A DNA stretch of 64,000 nucleotides from Mactromeris polynyma (taxonomy: Eukaryota; Mollusca; Bivalvia; Venerida; Mactridae), in contig JASFXZ010000053.1 in assembly GCA_032209605.1 (NCBI GenBank), forward strand, positions 930,001 to 994,000, read 5' to 3'. How positions within the stretch are numbered: position 1 is the first letter of the stretch; every line of letters begins with the position of its first letter. The notes beneath the pieces are model-generated. The model was given only the letters and a program-made list of their open reading frames with translations, searched no databases and was not told where the DNA came from. Below are positions 52,101-59,177 of the stretch, in pieces. Made by a program: the position numbers and the translations under genes.

Positions 52101-54657
52101 TTCATCGTTTTTTCTTTATTAGATTCATTTTCCTATACTTCAGCTTCTACAGTTCAGACAACGTTGCAAGTACCCACTGACGTTCCCGAGTGTATGATTG
52201 ATTATACACCGGATCCGGAAGTCGTGACAGAGATAACAGTTGGTGGTACGAACTTAAAAAACAATGCGAATGCACCACCGGTATTGCCTCAGGATCCAGA
52301 ACCAACATTCGCACCAATTGTGCCAATGAGTGGAAGTATCGTCATAGTGACGACTACCCCAGCTCCCGGTGTAACGTCCGGTAAGATATGTTACTGAAAT
52401 AAAGATACAACTGAGAACATGCTCTCCCCATCTCTAACCCTCTCTCTCGCTGTTTCCCCCTCTCTCTCTCTCTCCCCCACACCTCTCTCTCCCCCCTCTC
52501 CCTCCCCTAAATCTTTCTCTTCCCCTCTCTAACACTCTCACTCCCCCCGAACCTCTCTCTCCCCCACACCTCTCTCTCCCCCCTCTCCCTCCCCTAAATC
52601 TTTCTCTTCCCCTCTCTAACACTCTCACTCCCCCCGAACCTCTCTCTCCCCCATACCTCCCTCCCCCTCTCTCTCCCCCAAAACCTATTTCTCCCCCCTC
52701 TCCCACCCCCACTTCTCTCTCTCTCCCCCTATCTAACCCTCTCTTTCCCCCACACCTCTCTCCCCCCACACACATCTCTCTCCCATACATACCTCACTCC
52801 CCCACACCTCTCTTTCCCCCAATCACCTCTCTCTCCCCCCATCTTTCTCTCCCCCACACACCTCTCTCTCCCTCACACCTCCCTCTCCCCCCACACATCT
52901 CTCTTCCCCTTCTCTCTCCCCCACACCTCTCCCCCCACGCCTCTCTCTCCCTACACCTCTCTCTCCCCCACACCTCTCTCTCCCCACACACCTTTCTCTC
53001 CCCCACCTCTCTCTCCCCCACACACCTCTCTCCCCCACACATCTCTCTCCCCCCACACCTCTCTCTCCCCACACACTTATTTCTCCCCCCTTTCTCTCCC
53101 CCTATCTAACCCTCTCTCTCCCCAACACATCTCTCTCCCCCTCCCCCCTCTCTCTCCCCCATCTCTCTCTCCCCCACACACCTCTCTCTCCCTCACTACT
53201 CCCTCTCCCCCCACACCTCTCTCTCCCCCACACCTCTCCCCCCTCCCCCTCCCACATCTAGTTTTAATGCATGCATATAAAGGGACACTAAGACGTGTTC
53301 CATTTTCAGACAATGGCATTGTATCATGAAAAGTCAAAATTTTAAATAGAAGTTTTAGATTAAATCACGTTTCTAAATTTGATTTAATTCAACTGATTGT
53401 TTCTCTTCTAAAAGCGCCAGAAGAAACATGTGAGACAGAATGTATCTGCCCATGTGGATGGGTCAATGCACCACAGAATTACACAATTGAAGAGTTGAAA
53501 GAAGTTGTCAAAAAAATACAAGAAAAACTCAAGGTTAGCAAGGCGGCGCTCAGCTCTACGGTAAGTGTACCTCACTATTTTGTGATGTTCAGTTTTAAAT
53601 TGAACTTGTCGATTCATAAAACTGCGCTTATATGCACTTTTTGCAAGACCAACATGCCTACTTTTGCTCAGACGTTTTTTTCTTGATTAAAAACTCATTA
53701 TGAAAACTGTAATAATAAAATAGAGAGTAGTTGCTACATACACAAGACAGTGCCTCTCCTTAACCACACAGCCATCCGGGAAAACAACAATCCATAAAAC
53801 ATAAGGCATTTGAGGAGACTCAATGGTGAATACGTAAGGGAACATGGGAGGGGGCTAATAAGGACCATAAGGGATAACTAGGAGAAAAGAAGAGGACAAA
53901 CAGAAGTGAGGACATGTGTCGATTATAAAATGTACATGTTGGTGATGTTTTGACCGGTTCTCACTGATTACTCTACTTGTATACTATCACAGCTGACTAA
54001 TTTGTTGAATTCAGTTTCGGCTTTAATCATGTTGTCAGTTCTACTCCGGATTGCTGTCTATATGTTTTCATGCCCCACAATGGCGCTACTAGTACCGTTT
54101 CTTACGACATTAGTATGTCTCGGCTGAGAATTGAACCCACGACCTTCACTTTTCGATGCGGACACTTTACGTCTTGAAACCACCAGGGCGGGTTGACTAA
54201 TATACATAGATACACACAATGTCATCTTCCCAGTGTAAAGTTGTTTAGCAAGATACTATATATCGGGGCATCCGTTGACAAATCACTGGACTTCACCACA
54301 ATGGGTTAGAATCCGGGTGTAAAATATGTATGTGAGGAATCTATCTAGTTTGCTTGCAGAAAGTCGGTGCTTCTACCAAGGTGACCGGCTAATTACATGA
54401 CCCTGGCTGTTGATTCGGCTTAAATCCCCATTGTTGTTTAGCACTTACATGTGATACTTATTATTTGAACTATCTTTCAGGTACGTAAGAAAACTAGCGC
54501 ACCCGACCAACGAACATCAGCAAAGGCCGTCGGTTTCGTCGGGTTGGGCTTCATGATAACGTTCATTGGTTTGATAATACTTCTAGATGTGACAACATTG
54601 ATAAGGGAAATAAAAACGTTTTTCACGACAATTCGTGACATTTGCACGCGAAGTTAA
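25112..54657 (+). CDS. IgGFc-binding-protein-like single-pass membrane protein, 18 exons, ~1216 aa
   Basis: Exons: 25112-25178, 26908-28166, 34591-34675, 35598-35758, 36807-36932, 37498-37606, 39588-39620, 40009-40205, 42440-42596, 43559-43666, 44776-45050, 46262-46419, 47333-47534, 48426-48531, 49243-49290, 52144-52380, 53415-53560, 54481-54657. All junctions are GT-AG and keep phase. Order: signal peptide (1-22); IgGFc-binding-type N-terminal domain 1 (to ~442; DLSGTYIVADRDVSV, WGTEFVVAP at 256-264); GDGRDNDCDGEIDED (452-466); an unassigned beta-rich segment (471-613); IgGFc-type domain 2 (~614-979; FGSHFVVPV, ESDQAVAVFCGN); GDLIDNDCDGLTDEE (989-1003); Asp-rich and Pro/Thr stalk; Cys cluster (1115-1123); helix (~1132-1158); transmembrane helix (~1174-1193); 22-residue tail. 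Many N-glycosylation sequons fit an extracellular type I protein. Ligand unknown; an IgG partner is not expected in an invertebrate. Confidence 0.85.
25937..26230 (+). repeat. dispersed octamer/CCAAT repeat, copy 3
   Basis: In receptor intron 1. Starts CGGCGCAGCCGTACTAACAT, then CTATTTGCATATCAGTG, CAACCGAACAACG and GATTGGTTAACCTTTCGATA, with a longer right part (GACCAGCAGTCGTAAC, TTGCGCCGACCAT) also present at 46645-46960. Confidence 0.7.
26908..28166 (+). CDS. receptor exon 2: first IgGFc-binding-type domain
   Basis: This 1.26-kb exon carries nearly all of domain 1 (residues 23-442). The acceptor TGTATTTCAG at 26907 was chosen over TTTCTAG at 26866 because only the former continues the phase-1 signal-peptide exon; it yields ...QYS-ECRTYHLAFLG. 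The sequence shows the family pattern: a strand ending in IVADRDVSVIVGARD, an acidic loop, MIEQVPPVDRWGTEFVVAP, then GDLVKIVSKTDHTVVHI. The following HPVLVMQIMSVD and GSPSMVMVPHVYQW continue it. The donor is CAG/GTATGT. Confidence 0.88.
28234..28447 (-). repeat. tRNA-derived SINE (family A), copy 3
   Basis: Minus-strand copy closely matching 9733-9950, including GTACTGGTTGGTAGCCAGG and the GGGGAAGAGCGCCTGATTCC head. It starts 67 bp after the exon 2 donor. Confidence 0.8.
28795..29470. mobile_element. foldback element with 72-bp inverted arms
   Basis: Arms at 28909-28980 and 29095-29166 are inverted copies (about 62 of 72 positions match by eye), e.g. TAGGTCATCGTAAGATTGG against GACGATGACCTA. 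The 114-bp loop and the flanks are crowded with ACGATC, GATCGTACGATC and CGATCG motifs. G+C is higher than in the surrounding intron. No coding frame is evident, so it is likely a nonautonomous foldback-like transposon; outer limits are approximate. Confidence 0.6.
29480..29960. other. intron sequence, possible transposon end
   Basis: ATACAGGGTGTTAAAAAAGT at about 29483 looks like a transposon terminus, but no matching opposite end was found. The rest is plain AT-rich intron. Confidence 0.3.
29968..32545 (+). repeat. 55-bp minisatellite, about 47 units
   Basis: The unit contains GATACACCAAATTGGCTTGA, AACCATTCATTCATTTGTCA and GATGACGATGAATTT. Variants include GGCTT/GACTT, GAATTT/GCATTT, 53-bp units with GATCACCAAATT, and AAATAATTC in place of AAACCATTC. 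The AAATAATTC variant is clustered at about 31850-32100 and 32285-32465, showing local block amplification. It lies in receptor intron 2. Confidence 0.97.
32907..33403 (+). repeat. 50-bp minisatellite, about 10 units
   Basis: The unit contains GAACGAGTGTATTTCTCAGG, GCCGGTTTATTGTAGTCTAT and CGATTGAAGG. The inner units are almost identical and the outermost ones are diverged, the usual pattern for unequal exchange. Confidence 0.95.
33651..33955. mobile_element. MITE-like element with ~24-bp terminal inverted repeats
   Basis: TTATACAGGTTCTTGACAG at 33660 is mirrored by CTGTCAAGAACCTGTATAA near 33929-33947. Just inside each end is an ACAGGTTATATT-CCCCATATAC block. A CAGTTTAACGCCTCGGGTTA end inside at about 33874 recalls the other CAGT...CCTCG elements, so two elements may be nested. 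Confidence 0.55.
33960..34590. other. end of receptor intron 2
   Basis: No further element recognised; the plus ORF 34134-34460 has no domain and no flanking splice support. The intron closes at the acceptor TTTGTATAG (34590). Confidence 0.4.
34591..34675 (+). CDS. receptor exon 3: first DNDCDG motif
   Basis: This exon encodes ECELTVPSPGDGRDNDCDG and the following EIDEDICQP. Acidic DGxDNDCDGxxDE loops are known from MopE-type putative metal-binding motifs; divalent-cation (for example Ca2+) binding is inferred from the Asp spacing. A near copy is encoded by exon 14 (48426-48531), so each IgGFc-type domain ends in the same cap. Confidence 0.85.
34977..35150 (-). repeat. SINE family B body, copy 2
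   Basis: Matches 1715-1900 in the same orientation: GCGTTTATTTATCG, GGATAGTGCATGATACAGGA, CCTGGTTCTTTTACGTGC. The tRNA-like head seen in copy 1 is missing, so it is truncated. It creates the spurious ORF 35060-35260. Confidence 0.7.
35401..35561 (+). mobile_element. P2 MITE, unexpanded copy
   Basis: TA-flanked, from CAGTAAAACCTCACTTAAAG to CTGAGGTTGTACTG, 36 bp before the exon 4 acceptor. Internal order is TCAAGTCCATTTTGACTG, CTCTTTATTTAACCTCAATA, AGGGTCC. This is the best internal reference for the seed of the 93-bp array. Confidence 0.85.
35830..36012 (+). mobile_element. P1 MITE
   Basis: Begins CAGTCGGACCTTGTTGAATC, ends CGAGGTTCGACTA, flanked by TA. It is more diverged than the copies at 5928 and 38708. 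Confidence 0.75.
36985..37350 (+). repeat. ~34-bp minisatellite with a three-unit higher-order pattern
   Basis: Units alternate among three types: TCCCGGCTCGAACGAAAT..., TCCCCGTTCGAACAAAAT... and TACCGGCTTGAACGAAAT.... The triplet of about 103 bp recurs, so amplification proceeded by trimer. It lies in the intron before exon 6. Confidence 0.85.
38708..38867 (+). mobile_element. P1 MITE
   Basis: Begins CAGTCGGACCTCGTTTATTC and ends GAACGAGGTGCGACTG with TA on both sides. It is a clean copy with near-perfect inverted termini. Confidence 0.85.
40009..47534 (+). CDS. receptor exons 8-13: second IgGFc-binding-type domain
   Basis: Unlike domain 1, which sits almost wholly in one exon, domain 2 is split over six exons (40009-40205, 42440-42596, 43559-43666, 44776-45050, 46262-46419, 47333-47534). 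It opens with DSPDDFGSHFVVPVKN, continues through CEISVYLQRK and FESDQAVAVFCGNFN, then STRFYIPRLNLTLLDADAYI and STVVTIKG. These follow the same strand order as IgGFc-binding N-terminal domains, but the WGT signature is replaced by LSTRFYIP. It contains several Asn-X-Ser/Thr sites. Assignment is weaker than for domain 1. Confidence 0.75.
40340..41845 (+). repeat. 45-bp minisatellite, about 33 units
   Basis: The unit contains CAAGTGGCACAGTCTGTAAA, TGATATCCTA and GGTTATATGGGACAA. Sub-blocks differ: a left part with TATCTAAGGTGATATGG, and 48-bp units with GATATACATGTACTAGG in the middle. Since 45 and 48 are multiples of three, long frames arise on both strands (187 codons on plus); these are not genes. 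It lies between exons 8 and 9. Confidence 0.95.
42090..42240 (-). repeat. tRNA-like SINE remnant
   Basis: Minus strand: AGAGCTGGTAGAGCCCGGGT and GTTCGAATCTTGGGCGGGG, resembling a B box region. The A box is poor, so this is only a probable SINE head and body. Confidence 0.45.
43135..43557 (+). repeat. family C dispersed element, near full length, abutting exon 10
   Basis: Contains TTTTACTGACAGTTTCAATG at the left, TGTTTGTCCTCTTTTATTCT, CTTACGTTTTATGGATTG and GGCACTGTCTTATGTATGTG. Its terminal CTTACTCATTCTATTTTACT runs straight into the AG acceptor of exon 10 at 43558, so the element supplies that exon's pyrimidine tract. Confidence 0.8.
43768..44680 (+). repeat. 37-bp minisatellite, about 25 units
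   Basis: The unit is built from two related halves, TACTTTATTTCACCAAA and TACTATGTCATGACACCAAA. The left part uses CCTAATACTTTTATGAAACC variants; the right part (44390-44640) is a homogeneous run. It lies between exons 10 and 11. Confidence 0.95.
45203..45291 (+). mobile_element. P2 MITE with internal deletion
   Basis: Begins CAGTAAAACCTCACGTAATA and ends TTAAGGTTTTAATG, with TCAAGTCCATTTTCACTG inside and TA at both sides. The right half is mostly deleted (89 bp remain). Confidence 0.7.
45650..45723 (+). repeat. short dispersed repeat (copy 2 of 2)
   Basis: CGTCGCATTATTTCAGAACC, CATAACTTGTTTTTCGTCT and TTTGAGAAA match 17573-17640. Confidence 0.55.
46645..46960 (+). repeat. dispersed octamer/CCAAT repeat, copy 4
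   Basis: GGCGCAGTCGTACTAACATG, CTATTTGCATATCAGTG, CAATCAAAGC, CAACCGAACAACG, GTGGTTAACCTTTCG, then GACCAGCAATCGTAAC and TTGCACCGACCAT. It is the longest copy together with copy 3. Confidence 0.7.
47025..47115 (-). repeat. SINE family A body fragment
   Basis: Plus-strand AACTTACATTAATCACTCCC and TGTTCTAACCAGTACTTACT correspond to the body of the family A SINEs; the tRNA-like head is not visible. Confidence 0.5.
47880..48300 (+). repeat. family C dispersed element, near full length
   Basis: Aligns along its length with 43135-43557: CTGACAGTTCCAAGGCTGTA, TTTTGTTGCCAGCTGTTTTG, CACTGTTTGTCCTCTTTTAT, GGCACTGTATTATGTATGTG. It ends TTATTCTCTCTCTTTTAG, itself an acceptor-like site 126 bp before exon 14. 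Confidence 0.8.
48426..49290 (+). CDS. receptor exons 14-15: second DNDCDG motif and Asp-rich loop
   Basis: Exon 14 (48426-48531) encodes VCVVTKGTPGDLIDNDCDG and LTDEENC; exon 15 (49243-49290, 48 bp) encodes GDVDIDGSMEEDC. The two together give three acidic loops within about 40 residues and paired Cys. Exon 15 is symmetric (phase 1-1), so it can be skipped without breaking the frame. Confidence 0.8.
49365..49560 (-). repeat. family C element, truncated
   Basis: Plus-strand AAGACATAAGGCAATGCCTC, ATATCCGGGAAAACTACAG and AACTTAGGAGAATTTAAGG match the reverse complement of the family. Confidence 0.65.
50058..50764 (+). repeat. 21-bp minisatellite, about 33 units
   Basis: The unit is GTTACCCAGGAGCACTGGTTG (21 bp) in tandem. 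It matches the family A SINE body segment GTACTGGTTAGTTACCCAGG and so probably arose by amplifying part of such a SINE. Single-base variants (AGGACTGG, ACCAAGG, ATGACCACTC) are spread in blocks. The period of 21 keeps frames open on both strands (about 220-230 codons); these are not genes. Confidence 0.95.
51175..51352 (-). mobile_element. P2 MITE, inverted and diverged
   Basis: Plus strand begins CAGTAAGACCCCATTAATAC and contains CCTCGGGATCCTTGTAAACT and ATGGACTTGAAAAGTGTG, the complement of the family's internal sequence. Confidence 0.7.
52144..52380 (+). CDS. receptor exon 16: Pro/Thr-rich stalk
   Basis: Encodes residues 1031-1109, rich in Pro, Thr and Val (VTTTPAPGVTS at the end), a likely extended and O-glycosylated stalk before the membrane-proximal Cys cluster. 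Two in-frame acceptors are 21 bp apart: TTTCTTTATTAG (52122) and CCTATACTTCAG (52143); use of the upstream one adds seven residues. The choice is not decided by sequence alone. Confidence 0.8.
52425..53262 (+). repeat. polypyrimidine (CT/CCCC) tract, ~840 bp
   Basis: Almost uninterrupted C/T with CTCTCTCCCCCACACC-like units; a ~97-bp segment near 52460-52560 is repeated at about 52560-52650. The complementary strand is polypurine and yields spurious Arg/Glu/Gly frames. It lies between exons 16 and 17. Confidence 0.95.
53415..54657 (+). CDS. receptor exons 17-18: Cys cluster, helix, transmembrane, tail
   Basis: Exon 17 (53415-53560) encodes ETCETECICPCGW then EELKEVVKKIQEKLKVSKAA, a short amphipathic or coiled-coil helix. 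Exon 18 (54481-54657) encodes VRKKTSAPDQRTSAKAVG, a ~20-residue hydrophobic helix (FVGLGFMITFIGLIILL), DVTTLIREIKTFF and the stop. From memory, the order CxCPC, EEL helix, R(K)xxSAxDxRxSA, GxxG helix, LLD recurs at the C-termini of many molluscan membrane proteins with unrelated ectodomains; that needs a search. Confidence 0.85.
53735..53920 (-). repeat. family C element, truncated
   Basis: Plus-strand GCTACATACACAAGACAGTG, CAATCCATAAAACATAAGGC and GGATAACTAGGAGAAAAGA match the reverse complement of the family. It lies between exons 17 and 18. Confidence 0.75.
54040..54200 (-). repeat. tRNA-like SINE head
   Basis: Minus strand has CCCGCCCTGGTGGTTTCAAG and GTCGTGGGTTCAATTCTCAG, an A box/B box pair with poor stems. 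Confidence 0.5.
54240..54410 (+). repeat. second SINE with conserved-type body
   Basis: A degenerate head (GGGCATCCGTTGACAAATCA) is followed by GTGAGGAATCTATCTAGTTT and AAAGTCGGTGCTTCTACCAA. That body looks like a SINE conserved domain widely seen in molluscan genomes (from memory). Confidence 0.5.
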
Positions 54658-55343
54658 GTTAGTATTAAGAACCATACAACGTTTGGACGTGTACTTTCGG
54701 AATGAACATACGCGCATTATAGACTGTTTTTTTATATTTATAACTTTTTGTCATCCTTTTCATTTTAAATATTTTCGAGCCCATAAACTTGATGACTGTT
54801 AATTTTACAATGACACGCTGACGTGCAACTGAATAGTAGAACACTTGGGAGTCGTACATGGTGTGTTTGTATATATTCATGTTGTACATATGACGTAGGA
54901 CTATACAAAACTAAAATGTATATGTGTAATCATGATTATTATGTACCACTTATCTTAAACATGACATGTGTTGCACAATCAGCAATAATGCAATCTAAAG
55001 GGTTGTCCATTAAAAAGCTAAAGTAAAACTAAACGATAAATGAGAGCTGTGTCGGCTGGGCTTCGCGTCCTAGTACCGCTTCAGAAGCCGGATTCCACTT
55101 TGGTATCAGCATCTGGGTTACAATTTTACTTTGTGTTATTATTGTCTACTTGATACGTTATGCCATCGACCGTACTACTTGTATATTTCCTTTGCGTTAT
55201 ATATTGTTTCCCTGTGTTTTTCTTTATTTTTTCTTCATATGCGTCGTTGTATAATTGTCAAGAATGACAGGAAAACGCACTGATGTCGATGTAGACAAAT
55301 GTTAGTCATACAGTTTTAGTAATGAGTGTTATGTTACATTCGG

Positions 55344-55349
55344 AATAAA
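55344..55349 (+). terminator. candidate poly(A) signal of the receptor gene
   Basis: First AATAAA noticed after the stop codon, about 690 bp downstream. A second candidate is at 55568-55573. Confidence 0.4.
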
Positions 55350-55824
55350 CAGAAATATCCAGGTTACTCTATAGTTTAATGGTTTCAGTTAGTGCATCCT
55401 GAACTCTTATTGCAACCGTCGTGGGATTTCATGAATGACAAAGTCCTTACCAATAGGTATAAACAGACTGAGGCTTTCATCCGAAAATATCAAGCATTTC
55501 AGGACTTTAAAATATTTATACATCTGTTTATGTAATTGAGAACCATGGGCATAATGCCTAACTTTTGAATAAAGTATCATATTTATAATGTCACCAAGTA
55601 CGCAACGCGTTATTTGAACCAATTTTTTACAAACAAAAGTTTTAAGTTTTAGCCCTTGCTTTAAAGACAATGATCATGTTTTAGCATCAAAAGTGATATC
55701 ATAAATAAATGAATGCAGATAATACTTTTATTGTGTGTTATTTATTGTCTTTAATATAAATTGTATTACCTACATGACAATATGAATATTCAACAAAGTT
55801 CTGACATCGCTAGTAACAGCTCAT

Positions 55825-56901
55825 GTGCATTTTTATAGTTTGAATAACTATTATCTAGCTTTGACCAGACACAATGCGCTTAAAGTCGATAACAAAATAT
55901 ATCCTATACAAAGTTATCAGTCTGATACGTATAATGATGTTCGGTTGGATAAATCGCAAAGTATGAATGTATGCATTAATATAATGCAGAATTCGTATCA
56001 CATACGGAATAAGGCGCATACTGCGAATTCAAGTATTAAGTTTTGGAATCAAATGCAACATATATTGAACACGTCATTGCGTTTAAAGGGTGTTTGAAAT
56101 CTTAACTGTACTGTTCAATAAATGAACACATTGTGAACACTATAATGACTAAATGAACGCCAATGCGTTCAAATTTTAACACTCGATTGTTAACAATTAA
56201 ATTTGCAGTGTATGAGATGGTATTGAATCGTGAAAGGCGCATGCACACGCAGAGTTCAAAATATTGGTTCTACTAATTAAAGACAAAAAGAAGAAATTTA
56301 TGGAACCCTACGAACGATGTAAATTATCGTTTAGGGTGAGAAAAGAAATGGCCTATCAAAGTAACACACAATTATGTGACTTTGATTTATTAATCGGTGA
56401 TTATTTCCCCTACAGTTCGCAATGCAATCAGAATGATTATACGCCAATCTTTGACAGTTGAGACCATTTTAACGTTGATAAAGTAGATCGAATTTCATAG
56501 TGTTACTATAAGTTGTGTACCTTCAGCGAAGAAAACGGCGCACTAGCACTTCGTAAAATGAGTCAAAATTGAAGTAAAAAGTGTGCAATCTTGTGGTATT
56601 GTATTTTACTCAAGGTTCAAAATCAACTATATTTTCTGACAGAATCAATATCAAAATATGTATCGAGTATTTGGAAAGCAACACAGACAGACATGTTGAA
56701 GTTGGGTTGCCTGACGGTGCCTTTGAATTTCAGTCAGATATGGTTAAACAATATTCTCAAAAATCTCTAGATCACGTCAATGTGTTAAAACGTGTAGATA
56801 CTATCAGTAACTTTACATCGGTTTTGATTTTATTTCATACTCGCTACTCATTTCAATATCCATTTTTTGTAGCTACTTCCATCCCCTTAAGTTTGAGTTA
56901 A
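55825..56901 (+). other. three unassigned plus-strand ORFs
   Basis: Frames 55828-56097, 56300-56461 and 56581-56901 follow each other on the same strand. The second has an ATG and reads MEPYERCKLSFRVRKEMAYQ at its start. None shows a domain that I recognise, and no splice model joins them cleanly. They could be remnants of a decayed gene or element, or chance frames. Confidence 0.2.
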
Positions 56902-57699
56902 TGATTAAACCCAGCCCTATTTTTTTGTAGTTTTCACCATTCCTCAATTATTTGTTTTGTGTTTTTAATCCCATCCTATTGCTTCACATCCCACCACATT
57001 ATTGATTTTTGCATCCCAGTAAAAGGTCTTGGGAGGTCATGCACTGTGATTATAGACTAGTAGTGCTTCTTTTTTTCTAATTCCGATGGCATTAAACTGA
57101 ATGCACTGAAAGTAAAGAAACCCAGTGTTAATATGATGTTTGACTCAATAGTCGCAATTCTTCAGATAAAACCCTCTACTTCCGCACCAGACCATTAAAA
57201 TCGACAACACATACGGTTTCTTGTACAATAAGTCTGAGAGGCCTGCTGCGTTTAGTATGTTCGTATAGTCGGACAGTAAGTAGACGAGACAATAATGGTC
57301 AGTGCAATTACCGTAACTAGAAGGAATATACACTTCAACATGATAAGTCCTAATTAGTAACGTTATGACACTATTGAAACCATACTATTGTCAATGTATG
57401 AACCGAGAAATAACTATTATAAGGTTCGATATATATTCTTCAGGCGAATATACATTATGTAAGTTAATCAAGTGCAAATGCCTTCTCGGTTTGGATGCAT
57501 CAAATGATACGCTAGCGTCGTGTCTGGTGAGAGGAAATATGTGAGCCTTAGGAAAAAGTGTCTCATCTACATTATAAACCTATTATTCTATTTATGATGT
57601 TATTTTGTATATGATCGAAATGTTTAACAATGAGGTATGTGTTATGACAGCATAACATATGGACTTAAGTGTCATGTCTAACGAACATTCAGTTCAACT

Positions 57700-57850
57700 A
57701 GGGAATGTATGGATAGTTAGAGCGCACGACTCCTGATTAGAATGTTGTCAGTTCAAATTCCGCGAGGTGGAACTAAGAAATTCACATTCAATAAATTAGG
57801 TGCGAGTAATGCAAGAAACAGTCATCGAGTGTGATTAACATAATGTGTTT
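57700..57850 (+). repeat. SINE family A, degenerate copy
   Basis: GGATAGTTAGAGCGCACGAC and CAGTTCAAATTCCGCGAGG form a decayed head; AAATTCACATTCAATAAATT and CATCGAGTGTGATTAACA correspond to the body. Confidence 0.55.
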
Positions 57851-58289
57851 ACTTCTTACTCCATCGATATGAAATAAGAAAGTTTAAAGTCACTGCGGAG
57901 GTAATTGTTCTTCAATCCTGTGTACCAAAAATTGGACCACCGTCATAGAGTTTTGTAGACATGCAGTGAATCATACCAAAATCATCAATCTAAATATGAC
58001 CAAATGCTTTCTTGCTCGAGAGATCATGCAGGTCAATAAGTGTCGTTTAGAAATACTTGGTCGCCTGTAATTTATTCATTCCTTGGAAACGTATAAGACA
58101 GTAGAATAACTTTGGGAAGTATTTTAGTCAAGGACTTTCGCTGACCACGGAATTACCGTGACATTGTTGCCTTGCAACAATTCTTGGGATGATCTTGCAC
58201 CATGACCTGGTACATTGTCATGTGCTTGAACCTTACCGAGATTGCCTCGTCCATGTAGCTCGAGTTCACATGTTATAATTTGACCGCCC

Positions 58290-58510
58290 CCCCCCCCCTG
58301 TTTGTCCACTTCTATTCTTCTAGTTATCCCTTGCGTTCGGCCAGGTCATTCCTTGCGCCCTGTTCCCTTACGTATGTACCATTGAGCCTCCTCAAATGCT
58401 TAAATGTTTTATTGACTGTTGTTTTCCCCGAGGACTGTGTGATGAGGCATTGTCTAATGTATGTGGCGTTCCCTGTGGCAACTTATTCTTTATCTTTTTT
58501 GTAACTTACG
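58290..58510 (+). repeat. family C element, 3' half
   Basis: Starts after a C10 run with TGTTTGTCCACTTCTATTCT and continues TTACGTATGTACCATTGAGC, GTTGTTTTCCCCGAGG and GGCATTGTCTAATGTATGTG, ending TTATTCTTTATCTTTTT. Confidence 0.75.
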
Positions 58511-59177
58511 GCTTTACTATTACCATCAAATGTCAGTGCAGATATTATATATTCATGGAGGTGTCGGCCAATATCTATAGTCTACATTTAGCATCTATGT
58601 ATTAAAACTATTTCCTTGATTGTATTATCTTTGTCATTTGGTAACATCTCACGTGATGATATTACAACTTGTACATATATAGAACTATTCAAAACTTAAT
58701 CAGCTGTGTAAAGTTTTTTACAAAAGCACAAAATAGATGATAAGTACAATGAAGTTGTGATGTAACTTTCAAATACAAAATGAAAATTAATATACAGACA
58801 AAAAATTCCTATATTCAGTTTCGAATCCGTATCAACAAGTACAAGTATTTCTTCTTACAACTAACACTATCAGTGACGTGATAGGGCTAGTATAGGGGGC
58901 AAAAATTGTAGCTTGACCGTCAGAGATAAAAATGCTTGCAATTACCCCAAAAACATGCATTATTTTGGGTTTGGTTTAATGGTTTTGGCAATTTTATGTT
59001 TTGGATTTTTCGAAAAAAGGAGTAGGCCTCGGGCCTATAGGAATCTACTTCCCCGACTAGCATGTGAGAGGCGAGTTTGCGGCACTGTATATAACTACAC
59101 GAGTCGACTTTAATATGAATCTGCCATGCATGTTTTACGACAGCTTCCGACCTATATAGGGATACGTTTTTCTTCAA

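Noticed and set aside
52434..53337. Minus-strand Arg/Glu/Gly-rich ORFs
   Set aside because: They are the purine strand of the CT-rich tract.
58913..59177. Overlapping ORFs on both strands
   Set aside because: Short, no domain, no splice context.
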